Source: Hyphochytrium catenoides
Taxonomy: Eukaryota > Sar > Hyphochytriomycetes > Hyphochytriales > Hyphochytriaceae
DNA: 40,463 nt
Assembly: GCA_900088475.1 (NCBI GenBank)
Contig: FLMG01002640.1
Location: forward strand, 1-40,463
Direction: 5' to 3'
The position numbers and the translations under genes were made by a program. How positions within the stretch are numbered: the stretch's first letter is position 1; the number at the start of each line of letters is the position of its first letter. Below, piece after piece: positions 21,011 through 33,042 of the stretch. The notes beneath the pieces were generated by a model that saw only the letters and a list, made by a program, of their open reading frames with translations, did not search any database and had not been told where the DNA came from.

Positions 21011-23748
21011 ATGAAAGACACCGCGGTGAGTTCACTTCATTGAGAATTTATTGGTGGCGTGCGCCAAAGTGTCTGAGCGGCAACAATGTGAAGGTGGCAG
21101 AAGAATTTATTGAGGCGGCACTGTCCCACATCCTTCGAAAGCGAAAGCTCTTGCCTGAGAGGCTCTTCAAAGAAAAATGTTACGCAGGTTCTTTTGCATA
21201 GATTATGTCTCTACAAGCAGACCTGTCACCAATACTACTCGTTGCTCCTATCCTCCTACAAAGGTGTTGGAGAGACCCCAGGGCTGACGTTGGCAATGCT
21301 TCAAACGGGAAAGGAGTCCGCGACGTTGAAGGACGCGGGAGGGGAGCACCAACAGGGAGTATGTTTGACAGCAGATCAGACCACGCTTAACTTCAAATAT
21401 CTCGCGGAGGCTAGGTTTATCACCGAGGTATGGTCTTGAAATAGTCCTCTGAATGGCTTCTTTCCGACCGCGTAGTAATCGCCAACAATGCAATCGCTTA
21501 TTTGCTACCTTAGGCATTTTTACCTGGTATTACAGGCTCAATGCGAACTGGGACGTTAAGGAAGATTGCTCTTCAAGTCCTGACGATGGACGATGTACTC
21601 GTTGAGGAGCTAACGCTTCGGTAAGACTATCATTCAAGAAGTTAGCCCAGACAGAAGTGGCATCTAACATTTTGTGTTTCTTTGACTACTGCTGGCAGTT
21701 TTAGCAGCGACGAGCTTGATGGAGACAACGAAACTTCTGCTGCCAAAAGAGAAAACTCTAGGGCGACCTTCCTCTCGGCACTGCAGAAAGTCAAGAGGCA
21801 AGTGGACGTTCTGACGGCCACGTTGGAGGTACGAACGCGTCAGTCGCTACCTCAGCCTTCACGGGTCAAAACATTCGCTCTTGTACTGCCAGGATGCTCC
21901 TAGGACAAGATACCTTCTAATGAAACTAACTCTGAAAGATGAATCTCCGTCGGAGGTACTAGAAATAAGGTTTTGGTCGTAACTGCGGCAGCTATCTTTT
22001 CGCAATTTTAAGTTAGTTGGGCACTCCAGGCTTTCATCCTTGGCACTCCTTATCTATCAATATTCCTCATGGAACCTACCTTCTGCAAATTCTTTCTCGG
22101 ACTTGGGGGTTGGGTCTATTGCAGGTGACAACATCTATGAAACGAGCAAGACACGAGAAAGAAGTGATTGGAAGCGCGACCTTAGCTCCTTATCTCCGTC
22201 CATTTGCTTCAGCTGCCAGACCTCAGGATACTGGCTTCGAAAGATCCCAACCCTCCTCTTCGAACAAGCTCGTCGTGTGTGATCTTGGACTTGTTAGCGT
22301 AGAAGGCGTCAGAATAAGCCTCAGCCTTCGCTCAACATGCGACGCATTCTCTTTGGCGGAAGCAGCTCTGGCTCCTGTGCATTCACTGGTTGTTGTCGAA
22401 GAAGAGGAAGTTGTTACAAAGGAGTTACAGGCACATGAACCCGGAAAGGAAGATCGACCATTTGGTAGCGCCAAGAGTTAAACTCCTCCAATTAGCTTCC
22501 ATGCGACCATTCTGTGCTTTCGACTTCCTTCTTTCTTTATCTTTGTACCAATGATCCAATGCTCTGTGATGACCTTGACATCAGTGCTTTCGATATTCCT
22601 CGTGTCTCATGCTTGTACCAGCAATCAAAACTCTGTGATGATCCTAACCTCTTCTACACAGTAACTACCCGGAAGAACTCTCCCAGCAAAGCTGGTGTTA
22701 ACAGTGACAGACCAGAAAAAGAAGACGTTGTCCAACCTGGCTCTCAAGCATCTCGGTCAGATGGGTCTCCTAGGCGATCACAACGCCTTTCACACCTCCG
22801 ACAAGCTGAGCAGACGCAGAGGGAGGAACAGTCTGAACACAACACAGCAAACCATGACGCAAAAAAAGATGCCAACGAGAAGGTTAGAGCGGCTGTCGGC
22901 TCTTCACGTCGAAGGCAAAAGCCATTGATGTACAAGATCACAGGAGTGGGCAAGGGCAAACAGAAGGTTATAACGAATCTCAAGCAAGCTTCATCGTCAT
23001 CTGTCCGTATGTTAACGTTTGTGTTAGGCACGGCCAGAACCTGCCAGGAAGAAGAAAGAAGCGCATGGTCCTCCTGCGCCCACCTCACCTGTCGGTCCTT
23101 TGGGAAACAAGAAGCCACCTAATGAAGCGAAGGATATGTCTAGCATGAAGCAGACGCCTTCAAAAGCGCAGGTTATCAAGGTTATCCTCACATTTGATTC
23201 TCCTACTGTTAAGGTGAAAGCATGAACTATGAATTGGCTCTTTCTGCGGCCTCTGCCTGACCCTATAGTCTCCGACATCTACAGAATGTATGCAAGGAAC
23301 TTCCTGGTGCTCCGTATAAGTACGTCTGGAAGTGTTTCGACGATCTATGGCGTGACGGAAAACTGGAGAAGAGGCGAAATGGGGAGTATGTAAACCCTAA
23401 CAAGGTTAAGGAAACGCACATATTAGATGTCGTGAACAAAAAGCCTAGAACAGATATCCCCCGGCATCCACCGGTAAGCATCCAGAGCCAGAGTCTTGAT
23501 CTTATTGCTTACAATCTGTGTACGAGAGGGAAATGGGATAGACCATTGAGTTGAGGACAAGTCAAACGTAACAATTTATTCTTCCTGAATCAGGTTTCAG
23601 AGCAACCTCAAAAGGATGCTAAGAAAGACACCCCAGAATCATTGCTGCGTCCAAACCCAGACAAAGGTACGTTGGAGCTACTTCTAAATTGCTTTTCTCC
23701 TGTTCTGTATTCGCCAAGATTGCCTATTAAGAAGGATCTGTGCGATGA
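21011..23748 (+). CDS. HOP1: HORMA-domain protein, Hop1/ASY1/HORMAD-like
   Basis: Hop1-type HORMA proteins load on meiotic chromosome axes and promote crossing over. Well supported exons are 21094-21187, 21514-21620, 21699-21828, 21893-21955, one from 22017, 23285-23473, 23594-23666 and 23732-23748. The HORMA order is visible: EEFIEAALSHILRKRKLLPE (first helix), TGSMRTGTLRKIALQV, the strand VEELTLRFSSDEL, RYLLMKLTLKDESPSE followed by PGF (matching MKL..YDE..P..Y.PPGF of HORMAD proteins), and DLGLVSVEGVRISLSLRS. A long basic, Lys/Glu/Gln-rich linker follows (about 22520-23160). The C-terminal exon (23285-23473) reads NVCKELPGAPYKYVWKCFDD and onward, which resembles a winged helix as found near the C-terminus of yeast Hop1. 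The first ATG (21011) and exons between 21188 and 21440 and between 22120 and 23160 are uncertain. No zinc-finger cysteines are seen. Confidence 0.75.
22514..22652. repeat. About 70-bp imperfect tandem duplication in HORMA gene
   Basis: The unit starting GTGCTTTCGA at 22514 recurs at 22584. TTGTACCA recurs at 22543 and 22613, and CTCTGTGATGA at 22562 and 22631. The offset is 69-70 bp throughout, so this is one diverged duplication lying in the linker-coding or intronic part of the HORMA gene. Confidence 0.75.
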
Positions 23749-24111
23749 GCAATATTGGAGGATGAGAAAGACAGGAGACGAACGGTAACGACGTATTCCC
23801 TACCCTCCCTGGCTGCAGTCTCTGCCTCAAAGTTCATACCAAACAAGCTTGTCCTCATGGAGCGGAAATGCAGCAGCATCATCAGCCCTATCATGCAGCT
23901 CAACTCTCCGAGTTCTCCAAGAAAAGTAGAAAGTGAGGCTGCGAGAGGGCCGGTTGCGTAAAAGCATTTTGACGTCTGATGTGGTACAATGTACACTGCA
24001 ATTCTATTAGTTCCAACATGTTGACAATAGCACAACAGGATGCGGCCCCCCGAGCCGCGGCAGATTCTGAAAGACTAACCATCTCATAGGTGATGTCTAC
24101 GCCTCATAAGT
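23749..24111. other. Convergent 3' spacer, HORMA / RBR
   Basis: This 363-bp stretch separates the stop codons of the HORMA gene (+) and the retinoblastoma-related gene (-). Overlapping frames are present on both strands without protein character. No poly(A) signal stands out. Confidence 0.45.
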
Positions 24112-27100
24112 CTACTGCCTTTCAACAACGCCGCTCTTTCTTCCATTTATCGCTGCAATATGTCGTCTCTTCCTCTGCAGCGCATCGTTCTCATCATCGT
24201 CGAAGGACAGTACGGGGGCCGAGCGCTTATGGCTATTAACGGCTCTATTGATCAGCGCCAGATCACGGGAGGGACTCTCCCCGAAGGCGTAGAGACCTCG
24301 AGTCCTACAGATGCCAAAGGTCAGGAACAGAGGCGGAAAGGCGAGCATTCGGGGCTCGCGTACGAGATCATAGAATGAATTAGGAGAACCCCTCAACAGA
24401 GTGATAGAGATCGAGGGCACCGGAGACTGGTGGTTGGTATCCATGAAGGGCGGAAGACTGAGAGGCGGCAAATCGAAGATTCATCCCAAGCACATCCTCA
24501 AGTCCTGGGTGTTTGATGTCAAATGCGGACCAGTCTTACCTTGGCGTCATCTTCGTCAGTGGGCTGTCAGTGATGGGCCTCCGCGGAGAAAGGTAGACGT
24601 TAGAAGCTAATACCCGCTGAGGCGACTTGACATGGAGAGGAAGTGGGAGCTGCTGAATCTTTGGCGACATTGGGATCAGCTTCCGTCCGAAAGGACCCGC
24701 AGGGGGAGCGCTGGGATAACAAAGGAGCAAGCAGAGAGAAGTGAGACTTAATGTTACAGTGTGGACGACGATGCCGTCGTTGCTCAGATTGCATGACGCG
24801 GAGAATAGACTGTGGCTATATCGTGTTCCATGAGCAGACAGGGCGTCAGCAAGCCAGAGCCCGATAGTGAAAGTTACCTAGAAGTAGCCGCGACTGCGGC
24901 CGCAGCAGTCTCGTTCGCCGTCTTCACGATGTCCTTCACTATTGTCCCACTGCTTCCAGTTGCTCCGCCCTCCTTGGCTACATTATCTGCAGCTTGCTGC
25001 TGGAGAGCCTGCTGCTGGAACTGCAACAAAAACATCTTCACTTCGGGAATATACACCTATGTAGGTAGAGACAGCCGTCAGTACCAGGAGCCTTCAGTTG
25101 GACGAAGACCTTCAACCTGACGATCAAAAGGGCTTTCTACATGGTCCCAACCTAAAGATAAAGAGGTGGTTCGAAGAGAAAGCAAGCAACTACCAGCACC
25201 CTTCGGATATCCTCTCGTACCTTATTATAGAACTTGACAATGTCTCCTCTGGTGCCGTCATGTAAGATGATGTCTCTGATAACGCTGACTTTGGTCGAGT
25301 GATGGGGCATCTGCTTATACACCTGAAAGAGTCAACCGAGGCACATCGTTGTCGTAAGGTCCAATGGGAACTGCCACCTTTTGCAATAGATAAAGATAAA
25401 GATGGGAGAAAGAAGAGGATGGGCCCGAGGGCAGCCCATCAAACGAGAAGACGCCCAGCTCAGGAACAAGAAGGCCCATAACCCTTATAAACAATGGTGA
25501 TTTTTATTGCACAAACGCACCAACATAAAGACACGGACGAGCTGCAGAATGAGGGAGAAGCGCTTTTACCTCAAGTATCCCCTTGAAGGTAACCTCCGGC
25601 TTCACCTTATTCACTTTAGCAACCCCGTATATTGAGCAAAGAATAATCTGGTCCAGATGCCTGTGTCGAGGCGTTAGAGAAACGTCTGAATAATGATAAC
25701 GAACTTGCCGTAGAGGTAGAGGACTTCCCCGGCGGCGGCTTATCGCCCGCGTGGTAGGGAGCCCCAGCTTACCTGTTCTGGAGCAACTCAATGTGGTCAC
25801 TGAGAATCCACTTCACAGCTGTCCACACTTGGTCATAGAGGTCTCGCCGCAGGTCTAATCCTTTACAAAGCTCGTAAATCCGAGACGCAGACAGAGATAA
25901 AACCTGACAAAGGAGGACAAAGCAAGAGAAAGAGTGAGGGAGTAAGACCGCTATGATGATGAAGGGAAGACAACCTGACGGGGCAAGTCGGATGAGGGAC
26001 CACGCATTTCCATGAAGAGGCGATGTCAAAGAGGAGAAATGGGAGGTGTGGGTTATCGGCCCTCCACGTAGCCTGAGAGAAAGCCTTACCTTGCGGAAAA
26101 AAAGGTCAAGCACAGAAGACTTCTTCTTCGCTGCAGCGCTCGTTGTCGCGTCAGGCCCTTTCTTACTATCTGCTGCTCCGTTCTCCGTCTTCATGATACC
26201 TCCTTTCTTTGTTTTTTCCTGCTCCTCTTTCTCTTTCTCCTTCTCCCGCTGATACTGCTCTCGCAGTATGCTCCATAATGGGGAGTTGGCTGCCCAAGCA
26301 GAGCTCTCAAGAATGATTTCCTCAATCTCATTCATTCTTCTCTTTAGAAGAGAAGGAAGCTTTGGAGCGTGACGAACAAAGCTCTAGGAAGAGGAAAAAT
26401 TACGTTCAGTTTTGGTGTAAAGCTCCATATGAGAAGATGAGGGCAATTTAAGACAGCTGAGGTCTTTGATTGGGAGGAGTGTGGGACTTGAGGAAGGAGA
26501 GAAGGGAGAAATGAAGGGGTTACCTCAATGACCTTTGAAAGGTCAAAGGCCGATATGCTGAACAGCTCTAGGATCTTCGGGAAGCACAGTGTCACCAGAC
26601 TGTTCGACTTGAGAGCAACTTCCACGCTACATGCGAACAAAGCTGAAAAGCAGAGAGTACGAAAGTGAAAACGAGTTCCAATTTTTTGACAGCCTAGACC
26701 AGAAAGCGACGGACTCTTTCACTTCGCGAGACAGTATTTCGCGAGACAATTGAGTCAAAGTAACATCTCCTCTCTCTATTGTCTTACCTCGATGGAAGAC
26801 CTCATTATGAAGCAAATTGCCAAAGTCTTTCGTCTTAAGCCTCTCTTCCTCCCGGGACAGCATCTCCTCCAGTACACGGTAGTATAGGCGAACGGCCAGG
26901 ACACGAGTCTTTGTAATCCCACTGGCAGCCTCACTTTGGAGTTTTCCTCTTTCACCAGTTCTTTCGGTTCCTCTATCCACTACCTCTGTGGCAGATGAGA
27001 AGTCTAGCCCTTTCACGCTGCTAGGCTTTCTCCACGATGAGGAGGACGAGGCGTGAGAAAGAGTTATCTTCTCCGCCATCTTCTGTAACCTTTCTTCTAT

Positions 27101-29882
27101 AGCCTCAGACGGATTAGGGCCCGAGCAGGAAGAGAAGAATTCTGTTAATCGTAGGCTGGGACCCTGAAAGTCTTCCTCCAAAAGGTTTCTCATCCATTTG
27201 TTAGCCTCCATCGCTGCACTGACTGGAGTCTGAAGCAAAGACGGAGACCTCAAGAGGGATAGTGAAGAAAGAAAGGGGGTAGAGAACGGCCAAAGTCAAG
27301 AGACGGCATCGTCTTAGTATTCATGCTCAGAAAAAGCTAGCTTTGATCGCCCTTGTTCCTCCTCCACGATAGCTTTCTCCTTACCTTGGACTTGCTCCCA
27401 GTCTTTGTGGCGTGTGGAAAGGTTTGCTAGGAGAGCGTGGCGGGAAAGGGGATCGTGGAGGGACTTTTCCCTGCCAGTTCCAGGAGTGCTCAGGGAATCT
27501 CTTCTGTGGAGATTGTGGACTTCCATCTCCCTAACATAAAAAAGACAAGTTCATAAAGTTAGGTGAAGGCAATACCAAATGAGAGCTGCTTCTTCTCTCT
27601 CTCCCATTTCCCTTTCAGAAACGTACCTCCTGAAAGAGCTTTCTACTGGCACTCTTAGGTGTTGGAGGGAAGGGTCTGGCGGAGGAAGAGAGCTTTGAAG
27701 GTGTGCCGATGTTGCGGGCCAGGTCTCTGTTCATAAAGAACCTCTCATCGATAACGTTGATTTTATGGAGGAATGCTAGCTCATAGTGAGAGTACAAGCG
27801 AGACATGTCTTCCGTAAGAAACATGAAAGGCGAAGAGGTGGAAGACGCCTGGCTACTTTCTGAGACCCCCAATAGATGGAGGACCCTTTGTGCCTCCCGA
27901 TCGAAGGAAGAGTCTTCCTTTTCGCCCTCTCCCTCTTCTTGACCGAGAGAGAGAGGATCTGGACTCTTCAAAATACCTTGCTCTCTGAGTACTGCAATGG
28001 CTTTCAACACAACTAATAACCCCTGCTGGATCTAGGGACAAAGAGGACAGGAACCAAGTATTATTAAGGGACAAAGAGAACCAGGCGCGAGAGACAGATG
28101 ACGTGCTAGGGACAGATAGACAGAGAAAGGCAAGAGAGAGAGATATGAAAACCTAGAAAGTAGAGACAAAACTCTTAATCTAGAATATAGAGACAAAACG
28201 ATCTTAGAAGTAGGCGAGATATAGGACAAGTGATGGCAAGGGATACCTCAGTCTCTGAGAGCTTCGTCTCCTTGCATAAAAGCTCCATGTGTGACATCTT
28301 TCGCTCTCCTTCTCGTCCCCTTTTCTGCGTGTCTGCTGTGCCTCGTTGGGGAGATCCCATCGCGGTCAAGGCAGCAGCTACATCGATCTCAATAGGAGGT
28401 GGGTCAGAGGAAGACGAGCGAGAAGCAGGAGGGAGATAGAGAAGGGCATAGCACATAGAGCCAACCAGCACCCGGTAGCTACTGGGAATGTTGGGCTCCA
28501 CCTGCAAGCGTGGAATGAGATGCAAAGCCACAGAGAAAAGCTGTTAGCCTTAGAGCCATGAAGAACAAGAGTTACAGGAAGACACAGAGAGCTCGAGCCC
28601 AAGGATAGAAGTGCCTATATCTATGACAAAGTGGGAGGCAGGTCTAATTATAAGAAGTCGCAGACCTGTGAGATATTCTTTGATGTGACGAAGAGAAGCC
28701 AGCCGAAGTCAAAGAGTCGATCAATCAGCGATCGGTCTGAGGCAGAAGAAGGATCTCCACGGACTGTCCGACATTTGATCCATAGTTTCTGGTGACAAGA
28801 GAAAAGGACAAGATGAGATGCTGGGAATAATGACGGGCGAGAGATGCGAACGTACACATTAGCGAAGCGAAGCGAGGGCGCGGGAGGAACAAGAGACTAT
28901 GGCAGCGGTTGTAGAAGCAAAAGAGAGGCGTAAAGGCCGAAAAAGAAGAGAGCTCGACGTCGGCAAGAAACTGATCAAAGTGGCATCTCACCTGGTACTT
29001 CTTATACAGTAGACTTGCAGAGATAAAATTCTCCTTCATGTGCAAGGTAGAGTCCTTCACTGTCGGGCCGAGCGGTAACTTCTCCTGCAGCAGCGCGAGG
29101 TGCTCGAAGAATTGAACCATCGAGACACTTGTGGCACCAAGCAGCTGCGCTAGCTTCAAACCATTGCCTAGCGTCTCCTGAGAAGAATAAGGACGAGGAA
29201 GAGATGAGGGAAAACATAGTTCGTCAGAGTAGGACACATCGACTGACATAGAGGGCGACATAATAGGAAACGAAGGGGAAGAGGTTGGAAGGAAGAGGAC
29301 AGCGCCTTGCTTTTTCCCTTCTCTAACAATGGCAAGAGAAGGTTCCCTTAACTCTCCGATCTTTCTGTTCTGAGCCCCATCTCTTGTTCGGTCTACCGTA
29401 TCTCCTACCCTTACTTTCTCTCTCCCTAACTGCAAACCCAGCGTATCCTTTCTTCCTTCCCTTTTCCTATCCCAGCTTCCCTATGAAGATCATTCTTCAA
29501 GCTCAAGTAACTCACGACTATGCTCAAAATCTTCATTTCCACCTATTCCTCTCATTTGATCCTTCTTCTCTCTTACCTTTCCCTCTTCCGCGCCGTAGAT
29601 CTGTCTCACACTCGCTAGAAAGAGAGCGCAAGCGACCCAGACCAGTTCTGATGTGTTTTCTTCTGGATGGAGCCTGAGCGCAATGATCGTTCTCCATAGC
29701 TCCAACCCTTGCTGTGCTGTTTGCTCATCCAAGTTCAGTTTCCCATAGCAGATCTCGGTGAACACTTTCTCTTGTGCCACCATCTCTCTCTTTCCACAAA
29801 GGTCTGCGACTCCGTCTCTCTCCCTCTCTCTGTCTCTCCGTCTCTCTTGGTAGCAGGAGTAGATGGGCCTTCCTCTTGTCAC
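24112..29882 (-). CDS. RBR: Retinoblastoma-related protein
   Basis: RB proteins hold E2F/DP in check until CDKs phosphorylate them at G1/S. Fifteen exons in transcript order: 29882-29577, 29177-28992, 28788-28666, 28501-28247, 28031-27627, 27530-27385, 27248-26788, 26642-26524, 26383-26090, 25903-25773, 25660-25570, 25322-25221, 25056-24878, 24710-24540 and 24304-24112; up to 1053 residues, every phase consistent. RB-N: NLDEQTAQQGLELWR and VSMVQFFEHL. Pocket A (from about 480): TPVSAAMEANKWMRNLLEED, ISAFDLSKVIESFVRH, ESSAWAANSPLW. A charged spacer follows, then pocket B: LDLFFRKVLSLSASRI, NRHLDQIILCSIYGVAKV, GDIVKFYNKVYIPEVK. RB-C: SPLTKMTPRTRGLYAFGESP. The exon at 27530-27385 is packed with Ser/Thr-Pro sites. 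The first frame reads through a CT repeat coding RERERD, so the ATG at 29783 (MVAQEKVFTEI) may be the true start, giving about 1020 residues. Confidence 0.93.
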
Positions 29883-30229
29883 ACGTCTTCTCGCTCAATA
29901 AGTTTTCTCTACTTCTGCCCCTCAGATGACAAAGATGCTGAAGCTTTGAGAAGGGAAGGAGTCACCTTATCCTTCGCAAGGCAGACGCAGAGGCAGAACG
30001 CTAAGAGGATAGTAGTGTGACAGATGGCGGGGGCGTGAGGAGACCGTCAAGGATGTTCTGTCCTTTGCTTCAACGCCTTTCCTCTATTCTGAACTTCAAG
30101 AACAACATGGAAGCAGACACCTTGAGTCTCTATCAACCTGGTGCACTGTAACAGAAAGCTGATGGGTCTCCCTCCCCCTCTCTCCCCTCCCCCTTTCTCT
30201 CTCTCACCCTGTGTCTCTGTCCCTGTCTC

Positions 30230-30237
<8 letters not shown>

Positions 30238-30268
<31 letters not shown>
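30238..30268. repeat. (CT)n microsatellite
   Basis: A nearly pure CT dinucleotide run lies inside a wider pyrimidine tract (about 30169-30290). It directly precedes the small + strand frame at 30304 and would serve as a polypyrimidine tract if that frame were an exon. Confidence 0.9.
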
Positions 30269-30278
<10 letters not shown>

Positions 30279-30303
30279 GTCTTCCCTTCTCTCGAAGGTT
30301 CCC

Positions 30304-30462
30304 ATGGTCAAAACCAAAAAGTCAGGAAGAGGAAGCGCGCCAGATGGTGAGGTAGCCGTTGAGATGCCGAGGTGTGGTAATACCATCACCGCGACAATTA
30401 TCGATAGTTTAGCCTCTGATCTCCATAATAATATTCAAGAGTTCTACATGTCAAACGGCTAG
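30304..30462 (+). CDS. Possible small hypothetical protein or terminal exon
   Basis: The frame codes for 52 residues starting MVKTKKSGRGSAPDG, with a basic N-terminus and a helical-looking C-terminus ASDLHNNIQEFYMSNG. It is preceded by a long pyrimidine tract and CGAAG, which could be a splice acceptor, so it may be the last exon of a + strand gene. A further frame ending DDKDAEALRREGVTLSFAR with a stop at 30019 might belong to the same locus. I recognise no family, and a chance frame is possible. Confidence 0.25.
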   Translation: MVKTKKSGRGSAPDGEVAVEMPRCGNTITATIIDSLASDLHNNIQEFYMSNG

Positions 30463-30465
30463 TTT

Positions 30466-30476
30466 GCGCGGGAAAA
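30466..30476 (-). promoter_or_regulatory. E2F-like site upstream of RBR
   Basis: On the minus strand this reads TTTTCCCGCGC, a full match to the extended E2F consensus TTTSSCGCGC. It lies about 0.6 kb upstream of the RBR start codon, on the same strand. RB-family promoters are often under E2F control, so feedback regulation is plausible. Position alone cannot prove function. Confidence 0.4.
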
Positions 30477-30696
30477 GTGGAGTGTGAGCCACCTTCCGCT
30501 TTCTTGTAGTTTAGACTAATACGTTAAAGCTTTGTATTGAGTACTTACTTTACAACTATATTGCTAACCTAAGGGAACCGCTTTATCGGAGTACGATGGG
30601 TAGAGCTGCTTCTCTTTTGGAAGCTGAGCCTTTCGTTCGATCGTCTGCATATCTTTCTTAGGAGTGCACTTGAAGAGTTACCCTCCTCCCTCTCTT

Positions 30697-30715
30697 TCTC
30701 TCTCTCTCTCTCTCT
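30697..30715. repeat. (CT)n microsatellite
   Basis: A short CT dinucleotide run between RBR and the tensin-like gene. Confidence 0.85.
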
Positions 30716-31050
30716 GTACCTCTCAAGACTCCTCTCTTACGTGCCAAGCTGTCTCATGCCCTTCCTCTCCTCTTTCGCATGCCTCTAGTCATTGGTAGGC
30801 ATCATCACCGTGAGTGATTGTGCCGTTGCCGTGCAGAGCGCCAGTCCCAAAGGACTTGCATTGCCTGCGGCACCTGGGAGGTTCTTTGGCGGGCAACCAG
30901 GGTCAACGAGTGTCTAAGGGCGAAGGCGCTTGAGCCAACCAGACCCTCCTGATAGTGCCTTGTGTTTCTCTGGCTCTTAGGTGCTGCTGTTTAAGTTGGA
31001 CCGTTCATGGCTCGCTTACATCCGCGACTTAGCAAGCGATCGGGTCAGGG

Positions 31051-32996
31051 TTAGGAGTCGCTAATAGAAAGAGAGGGTCTTGTCTTGGGTCTTCTGGCAG
31101 GCGGCTGTGGTGCCTGAATCTGCTGGAAATAGACCTCCAGCCGGAAGGTAGAGTCAAAGCGCGTGTGATGGTCATCCTGCAGATGACGTGTGGAACTTGT
31201 AGTGAGTGAATTGAGTAAAACCTTATAGGGAAGCGGAGCGGAGCCATAGAGAGGAACAAAAGGCTATTGATCAGGGACAGAAGGAAAGAGAAAGGAGTCT
31301 AATGCCGAGTGCGATGTATGGGACTGAAGGGCCAGCTTCAACGGACATTCAATGGGCAACCAAGAGACGCAATACTGGATAATAACGCACTCAAAAGGGT
31401 CAGCGAAGAAGAGAGAAGGCAAATGTCGTGGTACCAAGCTTGCTCCATCGATCACTGCCTTCTCGAAGCTAAGGAACGAGCTTTGAATGAAGGAAGTGTT
31501 GAACCAGACAGAGAACAACTGTGTGGCAGAACAGAAGAGGGAGGATTTTGCCCTCAGTGCCTTGCTATCCTTTCCTCCCCTCAGGCTCCAGCCCTCTGTC
31601 GCTCTTCCTCACTGGGTCCGTCGCTCTCCTCTTATGGTGTCATTCTCTCTTTCCTAGTCTTCACTCGGTCGCACAATGGGCGGCATTCCTCTGCTTCATA
31701 GTCTCGTACATTCCTGTCCTTCTCCCCCGCTTGTCCTCCTAATGATATGTGCCTTGGGTCTTTCCTTACCTCGACTTCTTCCTTGTCCCTCTGGACACAG
31801 AACATGACCTCGATGTCGCCCAGGAGCTTGATATTCATAGTCGAACAGTCTATGTCCAGGCAATAGTCAAAGGTGTTGACCGACGGTACCTATATGAAAG
31901 CGCAGGAAGGGCCAGAGGAATGCATTAGAGCATTTTTCGAGAAGGTAATGACTAGGACAGGGAGGTCAGCTGTCGACTTAGAAATGCATAACGAAGTGTC
32001 TGAAGAGAGAGAGAGAAAGATTTGAAGCACACCTGCATTTGATCCTTACTAGCGCCCCGATAGCCGAAGATCTCTTCCTTCTGCCACTGTCGAGCTCCTT
32101 CCTTCGACAGACGCATGATTTTGAAGAAGAGCTGATGGTCTCCTTCCTAACAAGAGGAACAAATTATTAGCTTTACATTCTTCCTTTCAGACGCCAAAGC
32201 TCATTTCTCCAGTCACTCTCGGTTCCGGTCACAACTTTGCTACTGACACTCCTATTTGGCCTCTCTTTCCTGTTGTTTTACCTTCTGCCTGTTTGTCTCT
32301 CTCTCTCTGCAAGGACACACAGACACAGTCTCTCGTTGCTCTATCCTCTCCTCACCATCCCAATTGCCTTTGCCGGGCTTATCTCTCTCCAAAGCCGTCT
32401 TATGACTTGCCTTCTCACTCTTCAGTGCGAGAGGGATCGTGACGATACGAATATGAGTCAGCTGATAGGCTCGCACAGCTAGTTGGCAAGCTTTCTCCCT
32501 CCGGTGGTGATAGTAGTGGACGTACCGCATCTGACTAGACGACATCTACTGAGTTGGCGCATGTCTCTTTCTTTCTGGCGCGAGAAGCACGTCTCAATCA
32601 CATCTCTCTCTCTCTCTCTCTCTCTTCATATTTCTCCGTACGATGGCTTGCGAGCACTTTCGGTTGACTGCTGTCCCGCTCTCTCTCTATAAGACCTAAA
32701 CATGAACACCATTCCCTGTGGTCCAGATCACTGTGCTGCCATCCGTCTCCCCTCCTTTCTCTTCAATCACTAATTCTCTCTCTTACTACACGATGTTCCC
32801 GTGATTCTCTCCTATCCTTCACCTGGGTTCCATGAGTCCAATGTTATGGCCTGCAGAGAAAGCTCCAAAGAGCTTAAGTGCCTCGTCGGCCTCTTTCACA
32901 ATGCCGGCGTCCAACAGGTAAGCAGATATCATAAGAGCCGCGATACCCTGGGAGAGGAAGCGAGTGTCACGGCGGTAACAGATGGGTAGGTCACAC

Positions 32997-33042
<46 letters not shown>

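Larger units (their letters stand above)
29883..31050. other. Upstream region of RBR with CT repeats
   Basis: This lies between the RBR start and the 3' end of the tensin-like gene, both on the minus strand. It holds (CT)n tracts at 30238-30268 and 30697-30715, an E2F-like site at 30466-30476, and a short + strand frame at 30304-30462. A GC-richer block at about 30790-30960 has no recognised content. Confidence 0.5.

Noticed and set aside
31309-31701. + strand frame of 130 codons
   Set aside because: Antisense to the C2-domain exon (31518-31435) of the tensin-like gene, which has clear family resemblance on the minus strand.
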